The notes: generated from the sequence alone by a model not told the origin. Counted from the first letter of the stretch, positions 14,753 to 24,858 are shown. The stretch: 28,953 bases of DNA from Nocardioidaceae bacterium (GCA_025966335.1 JAICRS010000004.1:1-28953), one strand, 5' to 3'. Made by a program: numbers and translations.

Positions 14753-14758
14753 TGCTCC

Positions 14759-14768
14759 ATCCTAGGAT
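14759..14768. promoter_or_regulatory. Palindromic bidirectional -10 element ATCCTAGGAT (DUF4307 / mca)
   Basis: A perfect 10-base palindrome that reads TAGGAT on both strands: 14763-14768 on plus, ending 7 bases before the mca ATG, and 14764-14759 on minus, ending 6 bases before the DUF4307 GTG. The intergenic gap is only 23 bases, so both transcripts are expected to be leaderless and to compete for one melting region. Confidence 0.65.
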
Positions 14769-14775
14769 TGGCGCC

Positions 14776-15654
14776 ATGCTCCGACTGATGCACGTCCATG
14801 CCCACCCCGACGACGAGTCGAGCAAGGGCGCCGCGAGCACTGCCAAGTACGTCGCCGAGGGCGTCGACGTGCACGTGGTCACCTGCACCGGCGGGGAACG
14901 CGGTTCCATCCTGAACCCGAAGATGGACCGGCCGGACGTGCTCGCGAACATCTCCGCGGTGCGCCGTCAGGAGATGGACCGGGCCCGCGAGATCCTCGGC
15001 GTACGCCAGGACTGGCTGGGGTTCGTGGACTCCGGCTGGCCGGAGGGCGACCCGAAACCGCCGTTGCCCGAGGGATGTTTCGCGACGGTGCCGGTCGAGG
15101 AGGCCGCCGAGCCGCTGGTCCGGCTGATCCGGGACTTCCGGCCGCACGTGATGACGACGTACGACGAGAACGGCGGCTACCCGCACCCGGACCACATCAT
15201 GTGTCACCTGGTCAGCGTCGCGGCCTTCGAGGCGGCCGGTGACCCGTCGCGCTACCCGGCCTCCGGTGAGCCGTGGCAGCCGCTGAAGCTCTACTACCAC
15301 CACTCGTTCCACCGCGAGCGGACCCAGGCGCTGCACGACGAGATGGTCGCCCGCGGCCTCGAGTCGCCCTACGCCGAGCGCCTCGAGAAGTGGGAACCGG
15401 ATCCGGACCACGCAGCCCGGATCACCACCCGGGTGCCGTGTGCGGAGTACTTCCCGGTGCGCGACCAGGCGCTGCTCGCGCACGCCACGCAGATCGACCC
15501 CGATGGGGCCTGGTTCGCGTGCCCGCTGGACGTGCACCAGCAGGCCTGGCCGACCGAGGACTACGAGCTCGCCCGGAGCCTGGTCGACGTGGAGACGCCC
15601 GAGGACGATCTGTTCGCCGGGGTCCGTGAGGCGCTTGAGACAATGCAGTCATGA
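14776..15654 (+). CDS. mca: Mycothiol S-conjugate amidase
   Basis: Mca hydrolyses mycothiol S-conjugates to a mercapturic acid, which is exported, and GlcN-inositol, which is recycled; it is a cytosolic zinc enzyme for detoxification. The 292-residue protein has the zinc motif AHPDDE (H10, D13) and the second site HPDH (H140). Lysine 17 in ESSKGA is the residue that typifies Mca and not the deacetylase MshB. The ATG at 14776 is supported by the TAGGAT -10 seven bases upstream. It is divergent from the DUF4307 gene and overlaps the next small gene in ATGA. Mycothiol use restricts the organism to Actinobacteria. Confidence 0.95.
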   Translation: MLRLMHVHAHPDDESSKGAASTAKYVAEGVDVHVVTCTGGERGSILNPKMDRPDVLANISAVRRQEMDRAREILGVRQDWLGFVDSGWPEGDPKPPLPEGCFATVPVEEAAEPLVRLIRDFRPHVMTTYDENGGYPHPDHIMCHLVSVAAFEAAGDPSRYPASGEPWQPLKLYYHHSFHRERTQALHDEMVARGLESPYAERLEKWEPDPDHAARITTRVPCAEYFPVRDQALLAHATQIDPDGAWFACPLDVHQQAWPTEDYELARSLVDVETPEDDLFAGVREALETMQS

Positions 15655-15875
15655 ACACCCTCTGGACCGTGCTGGTCCCGCTCGCCCAACAGACACCCGA
15701 GCCCGAGGACGTGAAGGCGGGCTGGATCGCGTTCGGCCTCTTCCTGCTGCTGGTCGCCGCGGTCGTGTTCTTGTGGTTCAGCATGCGCAAGCAGCTGCGG
15801 AAGGTGAACTTCGAGGAGAAGGACGGGTCCGACGCGGGCAGGACACCGCCGACCGGAGGAACGCCGTCGGCATAG
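15651..15875 (+). CDS. Small single-pass membrane protein downstream of mca
   Basis: 74 residues with one membrane helix at about 24-44 (WIAFGLFLLLVAAVVFLWF), a basic segment after it (RKQLRKVNF), then a polar Thr/Pro/Gly-rich tail. Its ATG overlaps the mca stop in ATGA, so it is translationally coupled to mca. A short membrane protein at the same position follows mca in M. tuberculosis (Rv1083). Function unknown; the conserved coupling suggests a role tied to mycothiol metabolism or localisation (inference). Confidence 0.8.
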   Translation: MNTLWTVLVPLAQQTPEPEDVKAGWIAFGLFLLLVAAVVFLWFSMRKQLRKVNFEEKDGSDAGRTPPTGGTPSA

Positions 15876-15876
15876 C

Positions 15877-15929
15877 CCGGATAGCGCGCTAAGCGGCAAG
15901 ATGCCCTAATCAACCGTTCGCTTATCCGG
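15877..15929 (+). repeat. Widely spaced inverted repeat CCGGATA / TATCCGG before coxM
   Basis: Seven-base arms at 15877-15883 and 15923-15929 are perfect reverse complements 39 bases apart, and a small hairpin GGCA-aga-TGCC lies between them. The element begins right after the small-protein stop and ends just before TTGACC. It may be the mca-operon terminator or part of the cox control region. Confidence 0.3.
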
Positions 15930-15932
15930 CCG

Positions 15933-15961
15933 TTGACCGTCGGGCGGGACCGGTCGAGAGT
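15933..15961 (+). promoter_or_regulatory. Possible promoter of the cox operon (TTGACC-17-GAGAGT)
   Basis: TTGACC at 15933-15938 is a good -35; 17 bases later GAGAGT (15956-15961) is a weak -10. It would give a short leader carrying GGAGG before the coxM ATG at 15991. The weak -10 would fit an operon needing activation. Confidence 0.4.
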
Positions 15962-15990
15962 GATGCCACCATCACCTTCCGGAGGCGACC

Positions 15991-16890
15991 ATGCAGGTTC
16001 CCGCGCCCTTCGAGTACGAACGAGCGACCAGCGTCGACCACGCGATCGGGCTGCTGGAGCGGCTGGGAGGCGAGGCCCGCCTCGTCGCGGGCGGCCACAG
16101 CCTGCTGCCGATGATGAAGCTCAGGCTGACCGACCTCGAGTACCTCATCGACATCAACGACCTCCATGCCGAGCTCGGCTACGTGCGGATGGGCACCGAC
16201 GAGGTCCGGATCGGGGCGATGACCCGGCACCGGGAGCTGCTCGAGTCTCCCGAGCTCGCCGCGCTGTTCCCGATCTTCGCCGACGCCGAACGGGTGATCG
16301 CCGACCCGGTCGTCCGCAACCGCGGCACCATCGGCGGCTCCCTGTGCCAGGCGGACCCGTCCGAGGACCTCTCGGCGGTGTGCACCACCCTCAACGCGCA
16401 CTGCGTGGTCCGCGGGTCCACCGGCGAACGCGTGGTCAGCATGGAGGACTTCTACCGAGGCCCCTACGAGACCGCTGTCGAGCAGGGCGAGATGCTCACC
16501 GAGATCCGGATCGCGGTGCGTCCGAACGGGTCGAGCGCCTACGCCAAGGTCGAGCGCCGGGCCGGTGACTGGGCCGTCACATCCGCAGGGGCCGCTGTGT
16601 GGATGGACGGCCCGGTTATCACCGACGCACGCGTCGGCCTCGCCGCGGTAGGCCCGAACACCACCGGCATCCCGGAGATCTCCGAGGCGCTGCGCGGCCA
16701 GGAGCCGACCGACGCGCTCTACGCCCGGGCCGGGGCCATCGCCGCCGCCAGCTGCACCCCGACGACCGACAACCGGGGCACCGCTGACTACAAGCGCCAT
16801 CTGGCGAACGAGCTGACCCAGCGCACGCTGCGCCGCGCCGTCGACCGGGTGCAGGCAGGCGTGCGGGGCGACATCGGGAGGGATGAGTGA
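15991..16890 (+). CDS. coxM: Aerobic CO dehydrogenase, medium (FAD) subunit
   Basis: 299-residue FAD-binding subunit of a molybdenum hydroxylase. The two FAD-contact motifs are AGGHSLLPMMKLRL (33-46) and TIGGSLCQADPSED (113-126), very close to the CO dehydrogenase medium-subunit pattern. The subunit takes electrons from the iron-sulfur clusters and passes them to the respiratory chain. The start has GGAGG six bases upstream. It is the first gene of a tightly packed operon in the order M-S-L that is typical of form I enzymes. The identity as CO dehydrogenase, and not another hydroxylase, rests on the CoxL active-site loop downstream. Confidence 0.93.
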   Translation: MQVPAPFEYERATSVDHAIGLLERLGGEARLVAGGHSLLPMMKLRLTDLEYLIDINDLHAELGYVRMGTDEVRIGAMTRHRELLESPELAALFPIFADAERVIADPVVRNRGTIGGSLCQADPSEDLSAVCTTLNAHCVVRGSTGERVVSMEDFYRGPYETAVEQGEMLTEIRIAVRPNGSSAYAKVERRAGDWAVTSAGAAVWMDGPVITDARVGLAAVGPNTTGIPEISEALRGQEPTDALYARAGAIAAASCTPTTDNRGTADYKRHLANELTQRTLRRAVDRVQAGVRGDIGRDE

Positions 16891-17397
16891 CATGCAGGTA
16901 TCCATGACCGTCAACGGCGAGCCGGTCACCCGGGACATCGAGGCACGGATGCTGCTGGTGCACTTCCTGCGCGACGAGCTCGGACTGACCGGGACGCACT
17001 GGGGCTGCGACACCAGCAACTGCGGCACCTGTGTCGCCTGGCTGGACAACGAGCCGGTCAAGACCTGCACGGTGCTCGCCGCCATGGCGGGCGGACACGA
17101 GGTCCGCACCGTGGAGGGTCTGGAGCAGGACGGCCGGCTCGACCCCGTCCAGGAGGGCTTCATGCAGTGCCACGGGCTCCAGTGCGGCTTCTGCACCCCC
17201 GGCATGATGATGACCGCCCGTGCCCTGCTCGACCGGGACCCGGACCCGAGCGAGGAGACGATCCGCGAGGCGCTGTCCGGCCAGATCTGCCGGTGCACCG
17301 GCTACAGCAACATCGTCCGGTCGGTCCAGTGGGCCGCGGCCCACGGGACCACCGCCGAACCGGAGGAACCCACCATCGAACCGGCCGGGAGTGCGTC

Positions 17398-17401
<4 letters not shown>
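16883..17401 (+). CDS. coxS: Aerobic CO dehydrogenase, small (2 x [2Fe-2S]) subunit
   Basis: 172 residues with both iron-sulfur sites of the family: a plant-ferredoxin-type cluster from C42, C47, C50 and C62 (GCDTSNCGTC, then KTC), and a second cluster from C101, C104, C136 and C138 (QCGFCTPGM and QICRCTGY). It relays electrons from the Mo/Cu site to FAD. The start overlaps coxM by 8 bases. An alternative ATG at 16892 is better spaced from GGGAGG and would remove three residues. The tail beyond residue 150 is acidic and Pro-rich, slightly longer than usual. Its stop overlaps coxL in ATGA. Confidence 0.94.
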
Positions 17402-19791
<2,390 letters not shown>

Positions 19792-19803
19792 GAGGAGACG
19801 GGC

Positions 19804-20697
19804 GTGATCACCCAGCTGACGGAACGGATCGCCGAGCTGACCGGCTCCGGGGTCCCGTTCGTGCGGGCGACCGTGGTGCGGGCCCAGGACCCCAGCTCCG
19901 CCCGCGCCGGCGACCAGGCGATCGTTCTCGCCGACGGCTCCATCGAGGGGTTCGTCGGCGGCCACTGCGCCACCGGCTCGGTGCGCACGGTCGCCCTCGA
20001 CGTGCTGCAGACCGGCACCAGTGTGCTGCTGCGGGTGCTGCCCGACGGTGACGCGTCGTTCCCCGAGTCACCGGGCGCGAGCATCGTCGTCAACCCGTGC
20101 CTGTCCGGCGGTGCTCTCGAGATCTACCTGGAGCCGCTGCTGCCGCCACCGGTCCTGCACCTGGCCGGTGCCTCACCGACCGCCGACGCCGTCGCGGACT
20201 TCGCGCAGCGGCTGGGCTTCGAGGTCGCGCGCGCGGGCGACGGCCGCTCTCCGGACGGCGCCACAGCCGTGGTCGTGTCGAGCCACGGGGGTGACGAGTC
20301 GAGTGTGATCCGGGCGGCACTCGACGCCGGGGTCGGGTTCATCGGCCTGGTGTGCAGCCACCGGCGTGGCGAGGCGGTCCTCTCCGAGCTCCCCCTCACC
20401 GCTGAGGAGCGGGACCGGGTGCACGTCCATGTCGGTCTCGACATCGGGGCCCGCACACCCGCCGAGATCGCGCTGTCGGTGATGGCCGCGATCGTGCGCA
20501 GCGTCCGCATCGACGGACTACATCCGGCACGTCCTCCACAGCCGACGGTGCGACCCACCCAGGCGGTCGACCCGATCTGCGGGATGACGGTGACGATCGC
20601 CGCCGACACCCCGCACGTGCGCGTCGACGGGACCGACCACTGGTTCTGCAACCCGGGCTGCCGCAAACGGTTCATGAAAGCGCACGCCCAGTCGTGA
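19804..20697 (+). CDS. XdhC/CoxF-like maturation protein with C-terminal YHS domain
   Basis: 297 residues. Residues 15-60 hold the XdhC/CoxI N-terminal domain (PFVRATVVRAQDPSSARAGD, then GFVGGHC). About 115-235 is the C-terminal Rossmann part (PPPVLHLAGASPTADAVADFAQRLGF). A Pro-rich linker (240-253) leads to a YHS domain (255-293) with VDPICGMTV and FCNPGCRKRF (C259, C282, C286). XdhC proteins bind and help sulfurate the molybdenum cofactor; YHS domains bind metals and often accompany copper proteins. In a CO dehydrogenase operon this fusion is a plausible copper or sulfur loading factor (inference). GTG at 19804 has AGGAG eight to twelve bases upstream. It lies between coxL and coxD. Confidence 0.85.
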   Translation: MITQLTERIAELTGSGVPFVRATVVRAQDPSSARAGDQAIVLADGSIEGFVGGHCATGSVRTVALDVLQTGTSVLLRVLPDGDASFPESPGASIVVNPCLSGGALEIYLEPLLPPPVLHLAGASPTADAVADFAQRLGFEVARAGDGRSPDGATAVVVSSHGGDESSVIRAALDAGVGFIGLVCSHRRGEAVLSELPLTAEERDRVHVHVGLDIGARTPAEIALSVMAAIVRSVRIDGLHPARPPQPTVRPTQAVDPICGMTVTIAADTPHVRVDGTDHWFCNPGCRKRFMKAHAQS

Positions 20698-20704
20698 GTG
20701 CGCC

Positions 20705-21580
20705 GTGACCGCCACGCCGGGCAGTGCGGAGGAGGTGCGCCGCCTCTTCGACGAGCACGACTACCTGGCCGACGTGGGCACGTCGACCGCGCTGTTCCTG
20801 GCCCTCGAGCTCGGCCTACCGCTGCTGCTCGAGGGCGAGCCGGGGGTCGGCAAGACCGAGGCCGGCAAGGTGCTCGCGAGGGCGCTCGGCGTACCACTGG
20901 TCCGGCTGCAGTGCTACGAGGGTCTCTCCGCGAGCGAGGCGCTGTACGACTGGAACTACCAGCGGCAGCTCCTCGCGATCCGGCTCGCCGAGGCACAGCA
21001 CGAGCGGCTGAGCGAGGCCGACCTGTTCAGTGAGGAGTTCCTGCTGGAGCGTCCGATCCTGCACTGTGTCCGCTACGACGGACCGGACCGGCCCGTGCTG
21101 CTGGTCGACGAGATCGACCGCGCCGACGACGAGTTCGAGGCGCTGCTGCTGGAGTTCCTGGGGGAGGGGTCGGTGACCGTCCCGGAGCTCGGCACGTTCG
21201 TCGCGACCCGGCCCCCGATCGTCGTGCTCACCTCGAACCGCAGCCGCGACCTGCACGATGCGCTGCGCCGGCGCTGCCTCTACCACTGGCTGGAGTTCCC
21301 CGAACCGGAGCGTGCGGTGGCGATCCTGCGCCGGTCCGTCCCGGCCGCGAGCACCGACCTGGTCGACTCGGTCTCACGGTTCGTCGGCCACGTCCGCACC
21401 CTCGACCTGGACAAGACGCCTGGCATCGCCGAGGCGATCAACTGGGTGGCGGCGCTGTCGGTGCTCGGGGTCACCGACCTGGTCCGGGAGGACGTGGTGA
21501 CCACCGTGGGAGCGATCGCCAAGACACCCGACGACCGCGACGTCGTCACGGAGGCGCTGAGCAGCTATGCCCTCGGGTGA
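20705..21580 (+). CDS. coxD: MoxR-type AAA+ ATPase, CO dehydrogenase maturation
   Basis: 291-residue AAA+ ATPase with Walker A GEPGVGKT (44-51), Walker B VLLVDEID (131-138), a sensor-1-like VLTSNRSRDLHDALRRR and the MoxR-typical LxCYEGL segment (68-74). In Oligotropha, CoxD is a membrane-associated chaperone needed to add sulfur to the molybdenum site before copper. The GTG at 20705 has a weak ribosome-binding site and starts seven bases after the preceding stop, so it is likely coupled. It overlaps coxE by 14 bases, and MoxR-VWA pairs of this kind usually act together. Confidence 0.9.
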   Translation: MTATPGSAEEVRRLFDEHDYLADVGTSTALFLALELGLPLLLEGEPGVGKTEAGKVLARALGVPLVRLQCYEGLSASEALYDWNYQRQLLAIRLAEAQHERLSEADLFSEEFLLERPILHCVRYDGPDRPVLLVDEIDRADDEFEALLLEFLGEGSVTVPELGTFVATRPPIVVLTSNRSRDLHDALRRRCLYHWLEFPEPERAVAILRRSVPAASTDLVDSVSRFVGHVRTLDLDKTPGIAEAINWVAALSVLGVTDLVREDVVTTVGAIAKTPDDRDVVTEALSSYALG

Positions 21581-22775
21581 GGGCCCTACCGTGATCCTGA
21601 CCGGGGTGGACCGGGCCGCGTTCGTCGTCGGCCTCGGGCAGCGGCTGCGTGACGCCGGGGTGCCGGTCACGCTCACCTCCTTCGCGGCGCTGGCGCGGGC
21701 GCTCGAGTCGGCACCGCCGAACGACGTGGCTGCCCTCTACTGGCCGGCCCGGCTGACCCTGGTCAGCCACCCCGGCCACCTGGCCACCTTCGACGCCGTC
21801 TTCCACGCGGTGTTCTCCGACGCGGTGCTGCCGGTCGACCCGCATGCCCGACGGGTGCGGCGGGACGAGCAACAGAGCGAGCGGGATGCGCTGGTACCGG
21901 TGGACGCGGACCCGTCCACCGAGCAGCACGGAGGCGGGCTGCCGTGGCACACCCTGCCGCGGGTCACGGACCCCGAAGCTGGTGAGCACGGGGGGCGCGT
22001 CCTCCCGGAGCTGATGCCGAGCGCCGTGGAGCAGCTCGCGGACATACCGTTCGAGGACCTCGACGAGGCCCAGCTCGCCCTGCTCGGCAGGTGGCTGGAG
22101 CGGGCGATGCAGCGGTGGCCGACCCGGCGCAGCCGCCGTCGTCGGGTGCATCCGGCCGGAGGTAGGGTCGCGTTGCGCGAGACGATCGCCCGCTCCCGGC
22201 GTACCGGCTGGGAACCCGTGCGGCTCAGCAGGTACCGCCCGGTGCTGCGGCCCCGGACCGTGACCATGCTCGCGGACGTGAGCCAGTCGATGCAGTCCTA
22301 CTCGACCGCCTACCTGCACCTGATGCGGGCGTTGGCGCGGTCCGGCCGGGCGGAGACGTTCGCATTCTCGACGTCGCTGACCCGGGTGACGCCGGCCCTG
22401 CGGCACAAGTCCGCGCAGACGGCGATCGCACAGGCGACCGAGCAGGTGGTGGATCGCTACGGCGGCACGCACCTGGCGGGCAGCCTGCGGGCGCTGCTGG
22501 CGTCGCGGTACGGGTCGGTGCTGCGCGGCGGGGTGCTGGTGATCGCCTCGGACGGGTGGGACAGCGACGAACCGGCAGCTCTCGCGGCGGCCATGGCCAG
22601 GGCGCAGCGCCGGGCGCACCGGGTCATCTGGCTCAACCCGCGTGCGGCCGCACCGGGGTTCGCGCCGCTGGTGGGTCCGATGGCGGCGGCGCTCCCGTTC
22701 TGTGACGACTTCCTGCCGGCGAACACGATCCACGCGATGCCCGAGGCGCTCGACGCGATCGTCGGGAGGCGCTAG
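21567..22775 (+). CDS. coxE: CoxE-like VWA-domain protein
   Basis: 402 residues. The C-terminal half is a von Willebrand A domain with a complete MIDAS start, DVSQS (D237, S239, S241). The N-terminal half is a helical region with a basic stretch RRSRRRR (187-193) just before the VWA domain. CoxE partners the CoxD ATPase and in Oligotropha contributes to copper insertion into the active site. It starts within coxD (14-bp overlap) and is the last gene of the operon. Its TAG stop interlocks with the stop of the convergent LysR gene in CTAG. No CoxG or MobA-like cytidylyltransferase follows within the window. Confidence 0.88.
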   Translation: MPSGEGPTVILTGVDRAAFVVGLGQRLRDAGVPVTLTSFAALARALESAPPNDVAALYWPARLTLVSHPGHLATFDAVFHAVFSDAVLPVDPHARRVRRDEQQSERDALVPVDADPSTEQHGGGLPWHTLPRVTDPEAGEHGGRVLPELMPSAVEQLADIPFEDLDEAQLALLGRWLERAMQRWPTRRSRRRRVHPAGGRVALRETIARSRRTGWEPVRLSRYRPVLRPRTVTMLADVSQSMQSYSTAYLHLMRALARSGRAETFAFSTSLTRVTPALRHKSAQTAIAQATEQVVDRYGGTHLAGSLRALLASRYGSVLRGGVLVIASDGWDSDEPAALAAAMARAQRRAHRVIWLNPRAAAPGFAPLVGPMAAALPFCDDFLPANTIHAMPEALDAIVGRR

Positions 22776-23728
22776 CTCCACAGGGTGACGTGCACCGATG
22801 GCCGGAACCGGCCGACGTCCACGCCGGCGCCGCGCACCATCGCCTGCGTCGCGCGCGGCGTGGTGATGAAGCGCAGGAGCTCCGCGGTTGCGGGAAGCTG
22901 GCTGTGCACCGGAAGTGTGAAGGCGGCCCACCGGTCGTGGGCGCGCATGCCGGGACCCTCCACGGCAACCAGCCGTCCCGCGGCGAGGTCACGGGCGACG
23001 GCGAAGCGGACGGCGAGGGCGATCCCGTTCCTGCGCTTGGTCTCCTCGAGCGCGGCGGCGTCGCTCTGGAAGATCCGCTGGCTCCGCGCGGGGAGCCCCA
23101 GCTGGCGGACGATGCCCGAGACGGCACCGGCCTCGTCGGCGGCAGACGGTCCGAGCAGCCAGGTCTGGCCGCGTGCCTCCGCGTGACTCACCGCCCGGCC
23201 CGCCAGGGGATGCTCCGGGTCGGCTACCGCGAGGACCTCGTAGTTGAGGAACGGCTTGACGACCAGGGTGTCCGGGAGGTGGCTCGGTGCCGGGCCCATC
23301 GCGATGTCCACGGTGCGCGCCGCCAGCAGCGCCGGGAACTGCTCACCGGGATGCACGCTGAGCTCGACGTCGAGGTCCTTGGCGCGCCCGGCGAACAGGT
23401 CGATCAGCCCGGGTGCGGCGTGCTCGGCGAAGAGGCTGGATGCGGCCATCCGCAGCAGCCGGCGGCCGTTGCCGGCCTGGCTCACCTCGCGCACGGTGCG
23501 GTCCTGGAGGCCGAGGATCTCCACGGCCCGACTCGCCAGGCGCAGGCCGCCGGGGGTGAACGCCAGGCCGGAGGCGGTGCGGACGAACAGCTGGTCGTCG
23601 AGCTCGTTGCGCAGGTGCGCGACATGGGTGGAGACCGCTGCCTCGCTGACCGCGAGCTCGTCGGCGGCGGCCTTCACCGACCCCAGCCGGACCACGCAGG
23701 CGAAGGCCTTCAGCTGCGCGGGAGTCAC
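22772..23728 (-). CDS. LysR-family transcriptional regulator
   Basis: 318 residues: an N-terminal winged helix-turn-helix (about 3-60; LKAFACVVRLGSVKAAADEL, then SEAAVSTHVAHLRNEL and FVRTASGLAFTPGG) and a two-lobed effector domain beginning near residue 85. GTG at 23728 overlaps the stop of the upstream methyltransferase gene in GTGA. The long open frame reaching further upstream is an overlap artefact of that gene. It converges on coxE with interlocked stops. Several CO-oxidiser clusters have LysR regulators nearby, but the orientation and its co-transcription with the methyltransferase leave the target open. Confidence 0.9.
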   Translation of the reverse strand: MTPAQLKAFACVVRLGSVKAAADELAVSEAAVSTHVAHLRNELDDQLFVRTASGLAFTPGGLRLASRAVEILGLQDRTVREVSQAGNGRRLLRMAASSLFAEHAAPGLIDLFAGRAKDLDVELSVHPGEQFPALLAARTVDIAMGPAPSHLPDTLVVKPFLNYEVLAVADPEHPLAGRAVSHAEARGQTWLLGPSAADEAGAVSGIVRQLGLPARSQRIFQSDAAALEETKRRNGIALAVRFAVARDLAAGRLVAVEGPGMRAHDRWAAFTLPVHSQLPATAELLRFITTPRATQAMVRGAGVDVGRFRPSVHVTLWS

Positions 23729-24333
23729 GTCGTCCGGACCAGCCGGACCAACGCGTCCCAGGCGACCTCGCCGGTGTCGACCGTGCGGGGGACGCGTTCG
23801 GCCCGCTCGACCTCGAACCGTTCCCCGTCGAGGTCGGCGAGCACGTCCTCGGCGGTGTAGAGCACCGACGGATCCTGCGGCCCACCGGTGCCCTCGGTGA
23901 GGTTGGTGCTGTCGTGGGCGATCACGAAGAACGTGCCGCCCGGCGTGAGCGAGTCGAAGCTCCGTCGTACGACGGTGTGGCGCTCGTCCTCGGCCACCTG
24001 GAGGTAGGCGATCACCGCGAGGTCGAACTGCTCCGTGCCGAAGTCGTGCTCGAGCACGTCGGCGTGGACCCAGTCGATGTGCAGGTCGCGGCCGCGCTCG
24101 TGGCGCGTCTGCAGCGCGCGGCCCTTGTCGAGGCCGGTCAGGGAGAAGTCGACCGCGGTGACGTCCCAGCCGCGGTCGGCCAGCCACAGCGCGTTGCGAC
24201 CCTCGCCGCAGGCGACGTCGACGGCCCGGCCAGGCCTCAGATCGACGAGCTCGCTCGCGACGAACTGGTTCGGCTCGGCAGACCAGACCAGCTCGCTCGC
24301 GGCGTACCGCTCGTCCCAGGAGCGCGCGTCCAT
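23725..24333 (-). CDS. Class I SAM-dependent methyltransferase (TehB-like)
   Basis: 202-residue Rossmann methyltransferase with motif I AVDVACGEGRNALWLA (37-52), acidic VDFS at the end of strand 2 (about 60-63) and the post-motif segment LTPGGTFFVIAHD. The N-terminus WDERYAASELVWSAEPNQF is typical of small TehB/thiopurine-like methyltransferases. The substrate is unknown; relatives act on tellurite, thiols or small electrophiles. ATG at 24333 has TACGCT six bases upstream on the minus strand and no ribosome-binding site, so it appears leaderless and separately promoted from thioredoxin 22 bases upstream. It is translationally coupled to the LysR gene. Confidence 0.86.
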   Translation of the reverse strand: MDARSWDERYAASELVWSAEPNQFVASELVDLRPGRAVDVACGEGRNALWLADRGWDVTAVDFSLTGLDKGRALQTRHERGRDLHIDWVHADVLEHDFGTEQFDLAVIAYLQVAEDERHTVVRRSFDSLTPGGTFFVIAHDSTNLTEGTGGPQDPSVLYTAEDVLADLDGERFEVERAERVPRTVDTGEVAWDALVRLVRTT

Positions 24334-24339
24334 GGTCCG

Positions 24340-24345
24340 AGCGTA
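24340..24345 (-). promoter_or_regulatory. -10 hexamer TACGCT of the TehB-like gene, leaderless
   Basis: TACGCT on the minus strand ends 6 bases before the ATG at 24333. It sits in the 22-base gap after the thioredoxin stop, so the methyltransferase-LysR pair can be transcribed independently. Confidence 0.5.
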
Positions 24346-24355
24346 GAGCGTCCGG

Positions 24356-24745
24356 TCAGGAAGCGGTGCCGTTCCCGTCCTGCTGGCCCGCCTGCGCCTC
24401 GACCTGGCTTCGGACCTCGTCCATGTCGAGGCCCCGGACCGCGGTGATCACCTGGTCCAGCGCCGGCGGGGGAAGCGCACCCGGCTGCGCGAAGACCAGG
24501 ATGCCGTCACGGAACGCCATCAGCGTGGGGATCGAGGTGATGTTGGCGGCCCTGGCCAGCGCCTGCTCGGCCTCGGTGTCGACCTTGCCGAACACGATGT
24601 CGGGGTTGGCCTGGGCCGCCTTGTCGTAGGTCGGCGCGAACTGCCGGCACGGACCGCACCAGGAGGCCCAGAAGTCGACGAGGACGATGTCGTTGTCTGC
24701 GACCGCCTCTTCGAAGGTGTCGGCGGTCAGCTCGGTCGTAGCCAC
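24356..24745 (-). CDS. trxA: Thioredoxin
   Basis: 129 residues with the thioredoxin active site FWASWCGPCR (C30, C33) and the cis-proline segment SIPTLMAFRDG. The C-terminus is longer than in E. coli TrxA by about 20 residues and ends in a Gln/Gly-rich tail. It reduces disulfides and can feed methionine sulfoxide reductase. GTG at 24745 was chosen because AGAGGA lies about five bases upstream; a longer open frame from 24823 would run through the probable -10. Divergent from the LAL2 regulator across 125 bases. Confidence 0.9.
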   Translation of the reverse strand: MATTELTADTFEEAVADNDIVLVDFWASWCGPCRQFAPTYDKAAQANPDIVFGKVDTEAEQALARAANITSIPTLMAFRDGILVFAQPGALPPPALDQVITAVRGLDMDEVRSQVEAQAGQQDGNGTAS

Positions 24746-24773
24746 GGTGTTCCTCTCGATAGCCGTCTTTCCG

Positions 24774-24779
24774 AGCCTA
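24774..24779 (-). promoter_or_regulatory. Probable thioredoxin -10 hexamer TAGGCT
   Basis: TAGGCT on the minus strand lies 28 bases before the GTG start, leaving a leader of about 20 bases that carries the ribosome-binding site. Unlike most neighbours this unit is therefore not leaderless. No strong -35 is visible. Confidence 0.45.
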
Positions 24780-24828
24780 ACGCCGCGGTGGTCATCGGCA
24801 TTCCGGTGCTGCGGCGCGGTCAAGGCTG

Positions 24829-24846
24829 CGAGTAGTGCGCTACTCG
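24829..24846. promoter_or_regulatory. 18-bp near-palindrome upstream of LAL2 (site A)
   Basis: CGAGTAGTGCGCTACTCG: perfect 7-base arms CGAGTAG / CTACTCG around TGCG. It covers about -42 to -25 relative to the predicted LAL2 transcription start, so it overlaps the -35 region. The exact reverse complement occurs at 27414-27431, at the far end of the LAL2 gene. Likely a dimer-binding operator. Confidence 0.7.
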
Positions 24847-24858
24847 AACCAGGCTGGC

